From: a virus
IMG/VR virus record: IMGVR_UViG_3300017991_000404
Coordinates: 1 to 23,005 of that record
Direction: 5' to 3' (one strand)
Length of the DNA stretch: 23,005 nt
Below are positions 15,541 through 20,221 of this stretch, one piece after another. Position 1 is the first letter of the stretch; each line of letters begins with the position of its first letter. The translations under genes and the position numbers were made by a program. The notes under the pieces were generated by a model. It saw nothing but the letters and a program-made list of their open reading frames with translations, was not told where the DNA came from and did no database searches.

Positions 15541-15741
15541 TTAAATTCCATCCCAACCCCAAGCGTTGCACCTGATGGTTTCTTTCCTGCTCTCAGTGAA
15601 TCTCCTAGGATGGTCCAGGAGGACAACGCTGTCCCTGTTTTGGGGAGCGTCATTTACCCCCAACAGGAAGGTGTCGTCTGGAAAGCCAGTTAGCTGCATT
15701 GCGCTTTCCCCAAGACCGCATACTATAGCTCGGTTCATCAT
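15541..15741 (-). CDS. N-terminal part of split DUF115/GT42-like protein
   Basis: Reading frame of 66 residues starting MMNRAIVCGLGESAMQL, whose ATG overlaps the diphosphohydrolase stop as ATGATGA. The opening is a nucleotide-binding beta strand and glycine loop like the start of GT42 and DUF115 proteins (IIAGNGPS-like). It then reads FLLGVNDAP and VVLLDHPRRF, and stops at TAA 15543-15541 after WGWDGI. Directly beyond the TAA the same frame continues with TPYTDQWMKIMDPE and runs to 15151. One nonsense codon therefore separates two halves of what looks like one protein of about 196 residues. Confidence 0.6.
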   Translation of the reverse strand: MMNRAIVCGLGESAMQLTGFPDDTFLLGVNDAPQNRDSVVLLDHPRRFTESRKETIRCNAWGWDGI

Positions 15742-16124
15742 GATCTTTTCTTCTTCCTCTCCGTGAGCCACTCGCGCTCTTGCAAGTAGAGACGATTGTC
15801 CCGGCCCTTGTTTTTGTCGATGAACTCTACCAGCATGGCGATGTTGGCGGCGGCATGGTAGATGTGAGGCAGCCCAGACTCCTGGTCTATATCCTCCCCT
15901 TCCCACCACGCCGTCAGGTGGCGCATGCAGGACGCGTAGGGCTGCAACCAGGGGAAGCCTTTTTGCCAGTTGAAGTCACCGTATTTGTCGGCCCCGGCAC
16001 CGAAGACCTTGGCCAGGGCTTTGAACATGGAAACGGGAACCAACTCCATCCGGTCTTTCCCGTCGTCAAACCTGGCTGCCTCGTGTGGGTTGTTCACGTC
16101 ATGATTGTAAGGTGATTTACTCAT
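15738..16124 (-). CDS. dATP/dGTP diphosphohydrolase-like protein (DUF5664)
   Basis: Protein of 128 residues. The motifs ARFDDGKDRMELVP (17-30), FGAGADKYGDFNWQKG (41-56), and RHLTAWWEGEDIDQESGLPHIYHAA are a near-textbook DUF5664 pattern, named dATP/dGTP diphosphohydrolase in phage annotations. The enzyme would hydrolyse purine dNTPs and so shape the nucleotide pool during phage replication. The His and acidic residues in the last motif likely bind metal. It overlaps the polymerase stop by eight bases, which couples it to replication. Comparable enzymes in some phages remove normal nucleotides to favour a modified one, but nothing here proves that. Confidence 0.8.
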   Translation of the reverse strand: MSKSPYNHDVNNPHEAARFDDGKDRMELVPVSMFKALAKVFGAGADKYGDFNWQKGFPWLQPYASCMRHLTAWWEGEDIDQESGLPHIYHAAANIAMLVEFIDKNKGRDNRLYLQEREWLTERKKKRS

Positions 16125-18270
16125 CTTCTTCTGGCTCCCAAACTAAAAGATTTCCCTCATCGTCCCTGACCTCTTCCGCCGCCTTGGACCACCTGCGCAT
16201 CAGGGCTGGCTCGGCCTCGATGGGGACGTCTGGAAACACTTCCTTCATTCCATCGACCATCAACTCCGCCACCCGGTCCGCCCGGGCACCCGCCAGCAAG
16301 TCATCCGGTATCTGAAGCATGATCTCATCGTGGATGAATGCCCATGGCTTGCACCCATAAAGAAGACTACCCGGAGTTTCGCACTCGCGCACCACTTTTA
16401 TGATGGCTTTTTTCGCCCCCTCGGCGGACGGGGACTGCATGCAGGCTCCGTTGGCGCAGGCGCAATAGCTGCAACACGCCCTCCACATGCCCATGGGCGT
16501 TTCGTAGCAGTAGAGGCTCGGGTCGCTTTGGTCCTGGCAATCCTGGTTGATCCAGATGAAATAGTCAACCATCTCCGGGTAGGTTCCCAGCCAAAGCTCC
16601 TTCAACTGGGCCGCCGTTCCCTCGTCCACCGCCACCCCGTAGACTGCAGCAGCGAATTTCACGAACGTGGCCGGGCCAAGGCCCCCGGGATACCCAAGGC
16701 CAGTCGGCTTGGCGAAGGTCCGCCAGTGCTTCCAGAACTTCCTGTCACTTTGATTCTCAGAAGTCTTCAGGGCAAAGAACTTGTCGTAAACCTCGTCGGC
16801 GTCCAGGCCTTTGGCCGTCTGGGCAAAGTCTTCATCGAGATGAAGAGCAAGCTGGCTGCCAAGGAACGAGTGCAGGTCATACCCGGCCAGGACCTTGTCC
16901 CGGTGAACAGAGTAGCCAAACAGGGAGAACGTCTTCTGGGCCACGCTGACAAGCTCCAGGGCGCTGTAGTCCACAGAAGCGAATACGTGCCCCGGGTCAG
17001 GGATGAAGCAGTCCCTGGCCCTGGGATCAACCTGCTGGATGTTGGTGGAGGGGTAGAGGCTGCCGCCGTAGGACGATGTCCTCCCGGTCTCCTTCAGGAT
17101 GTCGAATTCTGGGTGGACTCGGTCGGCATCCAGCTTTGGCAGCTCCGAATTCACCAGCCTTGCAATCTCCTGGCGGTCCTTGTATTCCTGGAGGATTTTG
17201 TTGAAGGGGGCCAGGACCTCCAGGACCGCTCCCTCCGCGCTGATGGCCCCGGACGGCGTCTTGGTGGGAGGGATCTGGTGCTCCTCACAAACCGCCAAGA
17301 TGACTTCCGCCAGGGCCTTCGTGTTCACCGAGGGCTTCTTGGGGCTCGTGAACTTGATCCCGTTCTCCTGCAGATTTTCCCGGTAGGGCTCCCAGTCGAA
17401 GGTGTCATACTGGTCGGCAGGCAGGTCAGGAAACACCTCCGCCAGCTTTTTCTTCATGTTCTTGTAGGGCCTGGGCGGAGTCGCCGGGCGGAGGATGCCT
17501 GACCGGATCAGGCGAGGAAGGTTTTCGGGGAGCATCCTCTCCCCCAGCTCCTTGGCCTTGCTGTCCCGCAACTCCCGGTCTATCCTGACGCCGTTTATCG
17601 TCATGACCCGCAAGCAGAAGTCGGCAAAGACCTGGAGTTCCTCCGTGTTGCAACTACCCGGGCCTCGGGGGGCCGACCGGCGCAACTCCTGCTCTTCGAA
17701 GACCCGCAGGGTGCCAATGGCGTCATCGAGGGCGTAGTCTCTGGCCTCGGTCGGGTAGTCCTCCGCCGCCTTCCCTTCCAGCTCATGATACCGGAGGCGC
17801 CAGATGTCGTCCCCCTCCTTGAACTCTGACCGGTCGACCCCAGTGTATCTCTTCTCCAAGGAGGAGAGCGTATAGCTGACCCGGCGGGATCCGCCATCGG
17901 GCTGGGGCAGGTCCTGGATGTGGCCGAACTGCCCGAGATTCAGGAGCTTCTCTCGGATTTGGGTATCGTGGACAAGCCCCTTCCCCAGCTTGTCGTAGAT
18001 CAAGGGGCGGAGGTGCTCCCAGGTGGAGATGAGGCAGGTGAGGTCGTAGGCCATGTTGTGCCCGATCAGGGCCACATCGTCGTTACCCAAAAGACCTTCC
18101 AAGATGGGCAGGGTCCTGTCGTCGCAGTGGGCGAGCAGATCAGACTCTATCCTATTCGGATTGATCCTCGTGGCCAGGCTGATGCAAATCACCTTGGGTG
18201 CAATCGCTCCCTCCCCCATCAGGAAGGTTTCCGTGTCCAGCGATACCCAGGTCTTGTCTTTCGTAGTCAT
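16117..18270 (-). CDS. Family A DNA polymerase with 3'-5' exonuclease
   Basis: Replicative polymerase of 717 residues. The exonuclease has SLDTET (Asp12, Glu14), HNMAYD (Asp76) and Y179-x3-D183. The polymerase has motif A VDYSALE (Asp434, Glu439), motif B R517-TFA-K521-PTGLGYPGG and motif C AFIHDEIML (His647, Asp648). There is no 5'-3' exonuclease domain, as usual for phage enzymes. The residue equivalent to E. coli Phe762 is Leu525, and the expected Tyr four residues further on is Gly. The ATG at 18270 has AGAGGA eight bases upstream; a TTG one codon earlier is possible. The start lies inside a small zinc-ribbon gene, overlapping it by 119 nt, and the end overlaps the diphosphohydrolase gene. 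Confidence 0.95.
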   Translation of the reverse strand: MTTKDKTWVSLDTETFLMGEGAIAPKVICISLATRINPNRIESDLLAHCDDRTLPILEGLLGNDDVALIGHNMAYDLTCLISTWEHLRPLIYDKLGKGLVHDTQIREKLLNLGQFGHIQDLPQPDGGSRRVSYTLSSLEKRYTGVDRSEFKEGDDIWRLRYHELEGKAAEDYPTEARDYALDDAIGTLRVFEEQELRRSAPRGPGSCNTEELQVFADFCLRVMTINGVRIDRELRDSKAKELGERMLPENLPRLIRSGILRPATPPRPYKNMKKKLAEVFPDLPADQYDTFDWEPYRENLQENGIKFTSPKKPSVNTKALAEVILAVCEEHQIPPTKTPSGAISAEGAVLEVLAPFNKILQEYKDRQEIARLVNSELPKLDADRVHPEFDILKETGRTSSYGGSLYPSTNIQQVDPRARDCFIPDPGHVFASVDYSALELVSVAQKTFSLFGYSVHRDKVLAGYDLHSFLGSQLALHLDEDFAQTAKGLDADEVYDKFFALKTSENQSDRKFWKHWRTFAKPTGLGYPGGLGPATFVKFAAAVYGVAVDEGTAAQLKELWLGTYPEMVDYFIWINQDCQDQSDPSLYCYETPMGMWRACCSYCACANGACMQSPSAEGAKKAIIKVVRECETPGSLLYGCKPWAFIHDEIMLQIPDDLLAGARADRVAELMVDGMKEVFPDVPIEAEPALMRRWSKAAEEVRDDEGNLLVWEPEEDE

Positions 18271-18406
18271 CAAGCAGGTCCTCTCGAACCAGGGCGTTCT
18301 CAGAATAGCACATAGGGCAGGTGCAAGAACGTATCCTCCGATTCATCTGTGCCCTGTAGCGGCAATCAACGCAATGATACATCACTCTTTGTTGGACGCG
18401 CCTCAT
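18152..18406 (-). CDS. Small zinc-ribbon protein overlapping the polymerase start
   Basis: Open frame of 84 residues with its ATG overlapping the FmdB-like gene stop as ATGA (18406-18403). The first 40 residues hold a zinc-ribbon: HCVDC (Cys12, Cys15) and SCTCPMC (Cys28, Cys30, Cys33). The remaining part (after about residue 45) runs through the polymerase start in another frame and looks like shadow sequence (GGGSDCTQGDLHQPGHEDQSE), so only the N-terminal domain is likely to be functional. Its position suggests a role tied to replication, perhaps protein or nucleic-acid binding. I do not recognise a family. Confidence 0.6.
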   Translation of the reverse strand: MRRVQQRVMYHCVDCRYRAQMNRRIRSCTCPMCYSENALVREDLLDDYERQDLGIAGHGNLPDGGGSDCTQGDLHQPGHEDQSE

Positions 18407-18633
18407 TCTTGCCTTTGCCCCCCGGTCTTCTTCTTGGCATACTCTTGGAAGTATTTGTCTTTCTTCTTGATAATCTCTCCCGGGAACCCGTCTCCGAAGT
18501 GGACTGGGGTGGAATGAAAGATCCTCTTCAGCTCGCCTCCGCACGGGCATGTATCAGGGCGCTTCTCGTTCATGCCAAGCTGGACCGAAAGAGGCTTGCC
18601 ACAGTCCTTGCATTTGAAATCGTAGATAGGCAT
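18403..18633 (-). CDS. FmdB-like zinc ribbon protein
   Basis: Protein of 76 residues starting MPIYDFKCKDCGKP, the classic opening of FmdB-type zinc ribbon domains. Cys8/Cys11 and Cys29/Cys31 (CPCGG) form the metal site. The C-terminal half has a PVHFGDGFPGEIIKKKDKYF stretch that is also usual in this family. A strong GGAGG site lies five bases before the ATG. It follows the nested stem-loop and precedes the second zinc ribbon and the polymerase, so its expression may be controlled by that hairpin. FmdB-like proteins have been proposed as transcription regulators, but their role in phages is unclear. Confidence 0.8.
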   Translation of the reverse strand: MPIYDFKCKDCGKPLSVQLGMNEKRPDTCPCGGELKRIFHSTPVHFGDGFPGEIIKKKDKYFQEYAKKKTGGQRQE

Positions 18634-18657
18634 GTTTACCTCCAGAAAGTAAAAGAA

Positions 18658-18716
18658 AAGAGGCCCCTCCAGCGGTCTCAGCAACTTGTTGCGACCAGAT
18701 CCTTTTGGGGCCTCTT
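18658..18716 (-). terminator. Nested stem-loop with U-rich tail between ssDNA-binding gene and FmdB gene
   Basis: A perfect 10-bp inverted repeat (18658-18667 with 18707-18716, AAGAGGCCCC / GGGGCCTCTT) encloses a 39-base loop. Inside the loop a second hairpin forms (GGTC 18674-18677 with GACC 18693-18696; GCAAC 18681-18685 with GTTGC 18688-18692). On the minus-strand transcript the outer stem is followed by TTTTCTTTTACTTT. This fits an intrinsic terminator or attenuator, or the body of a structured small RNA. It fills most of the 103-nt gap. Confidence 0.7.
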
Positions 18717-18736
18717 GGGCTTCAGGTTCGTGCCTG

Positions 18737-19273
18737 TCAGTCCTTGGACTGGTAAGCCGAGGCCATCTGCTTCATTTCCTCCTTCGTGAGCAGCTTGGTC
18801 AGCTCCTCCTCCGTGAACCGCTCCTCGATCTCCTCCTCGGTGAGGACCCGCTTGTAGGACTTGCGGGTGTATTCCTTGCCGGAATCCTTGCCCACCCGGG
18901 TGATGTTGTCGACCTCGACGATGAGGCCAGCGAAGGGCTGATCATCCGAGGTCACGTAGTCACACGCCTCCTCGTCGATCTCATCCTGGGAATCCGCACC
19001 GGACAGGGTGTAGACCATGGACTTGAAGTTGGGCAGGAAGCTGTCGTGCCGGGCCATCTGCAGGTCGGCGAACTCCTCCCCGGGATAGTGGCCCTGGTCA
19101 CCCTCGCTGGCGATGACCTCCAGGCACTTCTTCTGGACGGCCACGAAGTCCTCGCCCTTGCGAGAGGTGCCGACCTTGATGCTCTGGATGAAGACCACAT
19201 ACCGGCCCGGCTTGGCATAGTTGGACTGCATGGACATTTTGGTTTGACCGATACCCTTGAACAATTTACCCAT
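18737..19273 (-). CDS. Putative ssDNA-binding / replication accessory protein
   Basis: Protein of 178 residues beginning MGKLFKGIGQTKM. The GRYVVFIQSIKVGTSRKGEDFVAVQKKCLEV strands (23-53), a HYPGEEFADLQM loop and GLIVEVDNITR (115-125) look like an OB-type beta barrel. The last 45 residues are charged (ERFTEEELTKLLTKEEMKQ), as in many phage ssDNA-binding proteins with an acidic partner-binding tail. It is placed between the helicase and the polymerase, a normal site for such a protein. AAAGGAG lies seven bases before the ATG, and a good promoter precedes it. Strong expression signals fit a protein needed in large amounts. Family assignment is by fold appearance and context only. Confidence 0.6.
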   Translation of the reverse strand: MGKLFKGIGQTKMSMQSNYAKPGRYVVFIQSIKVGTSRKGEDFVAVQKKCLEVIASEGDQGHYPGEEFADLQMARHDSFLPNFKSMVYTLSGADSQDEIDEEACDYVTSDDQPFAGLIVEVDNITRVGKDSGKEYTRKSYKRVLTEEEIEERFTEEELTKLLTKEEMKQMASAYQSKD

Positions 19274-19314
19274 AGTTTCGCTCCTTTCAGTTTTTGCGAC
19301 TTGGGTTCACTCCT

Positions 19315-19343
19315 ATTATACGGCGGAAACCTACTCTTGTCCC
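19315..19343 (-). promoter_or_regulatory. Sigma-70-like promoter before ssDNA-binding gene
   Basis: On the minus strand a perfect TATAAT (19320-19315) follows GGGACA (19343-19338, four of six matches to the -35 consensus) with a spacer of exactly 17. It overlaps the end of the upstream glycosyltransferase gene and would start a transcript about 35 bases before the ssDNA-binding gene ATG. It is the best promoter match I found in the window and likely drives the polymerase-to-RuvC operon. Confidence 0.7.
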
Positions 19344-20059
19344 CTTCTTTTTTCAAAAAGTTCATGTTTTTCTGTCATGACCGAAGGAACCCCCTCCTGG
19401 CGCTCGAAAATGCCCGGGTCCTCCGCCCTGCCGATAATGCTGATTGCCCCGAGGGCGTTCAGCTCCCGGCACCTTCGATCCATCTCCGGCTCGCATTGGC
19501 TGATGTCGATGCCGTCCTTGGTGGTGGCGGTGCTGAAAAGGCCAGTGCAGTAGTGGAAATCCCACCGCATGAGGTGGGCGCAGTCAGAGTAGTAGTAATC
19601 CAGCTTGGGATCCAGCCAGAGGTAGGGACCTCGCTTGGCAGCGGCCTTCCGGTGCTTTTCGCTGACGATGTATTTCACCATTGACACGTTGCTGAAATTC
19701 TCCACCAGCATCTCGGCGTCATCCTCGATGGAATATGGCCTGCGCATGATCATGTCGTCCTGAAGATACAGGATCAGGTTGGGGGCATGGCGGTGGGAGA
19801 CGTATTGAAGCCCCGCATTCAGGTTATTCGCCAACAGCGGCTTGCCGGGAGTATAGAAATACTCGATGTCCTGGGACTCCAAGAAAGCCTCGGTCTCTTC
19901 CCGGAGCAGGTGCCCTTGTTCCTGGATGGCGGTGACCCATGAAACCCTGCATTCTCCCCAATCCATGTTAGTGCGGACCGATCCTATCATCCGCTTCAGG
20001 GCCTCGAATCTCTCTGGATACCGATTCCAGGCAGTGGTCAAAACGCAGATACTGATCAT
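19331..20059 (-). CDS. GT2-like glycosyltransferase downstream of the helicase
   Basis: Protein of 242 residues starting MISICVLTTAWNRYPERFEAL, a GT-A nucleotide-sugar opening. It continues with LLANNLNAGLQYVSHRHAPNLILYLQDDMIM, with the DD metal site, and YYSDCAHLMRWDFHYCTG in the acceptor half. The ATG at 20059 has an almost ideal Shine-Dalgarno AAGGAGGTGA at 20073-20064. The same frame stays open upstream to ATGs at 20221 and 20263, and the extra acidic residues (AEEAEFDLSEF...) do not resemble a GT domain. They may be a separate leader or fused domain. It shares layout with the GT2 at 11680-12471. Its place between helicase and promoter sets it apart from the main glycosyl block. Confidence 0.78.
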   Translation of the reverse strand: MISICVLTTAWNRYPERFEALKRMIGSVRTNMDWGECRVSWVTAIQEQGHLLREETEAFLESQDIEYFYTPGKPLLANNLNAGLQYVSHRHAPNLILYLQDDMIMRRPYSIEDDAEMLVENFSNVSMVKYIVSEKHRKAAAKRGPYLWLDPKLDYYYSDCAHLMRWDFHYCTGLFSTATTKDGIDISQCEPEMDRRCRELNALGAISIIGRAEDPGIFERQEGVPSVMTEKHELFEKRRGQE

Positions 20060-20221
20060 CCCCTCACCTCCTTGGCGATCCTGCTCCTCGGCGTCCTGGT
20101 CCTCCAAAGGCAAGAAATACTTGTCAACATCCCAGTCGTAGTATCCGCCCTTTCTGATGCCCTGCCGGAACTCGCTGAGGTCAAACTCTGCCTCTTCAGC
20201 TCGCACCAGATTCCAGTCCAT
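20060..20221 (-). other. In-frame acidic leader upstream of the GT2 gene
   Basis: 54 codons, MDWNLVRAEEAEFDLSEF... to ...EEQDRQGGEG, continuous with the GT2 frame and with no stop. It is rich in Asp, Glu and Tyr (KGGYYDWDVDKYFLP). It starts inside the 3' end of the helicase gene by 26 nt. Either a small separate protein once ended here and fused with the GT, or a longer 296-residue GT is made alongside the short form. Confidence 0.45.

Noticed and set aside
15541-15543. Stop codon reassignment (TAA read as an amino acid)
   Set aside because: TAA ends several intact genes here, including those stopping at 14552, 16117 and 7888, so a general reassignment does not fit.
16330-17502. Plus-strand open frame of 390 codons across the polymerase gene
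   Set aside because: Antisense to conserved polymerase motifs; no recognisable domain.
18686-19684. Plus-strand open frame of 332 codons across the ssDNA-binding and GT2 genes
   Set aside because: Antisense to two supported genes and crosses the promoter and hairpin; the sequence is Leu/Gly-rich shadow.
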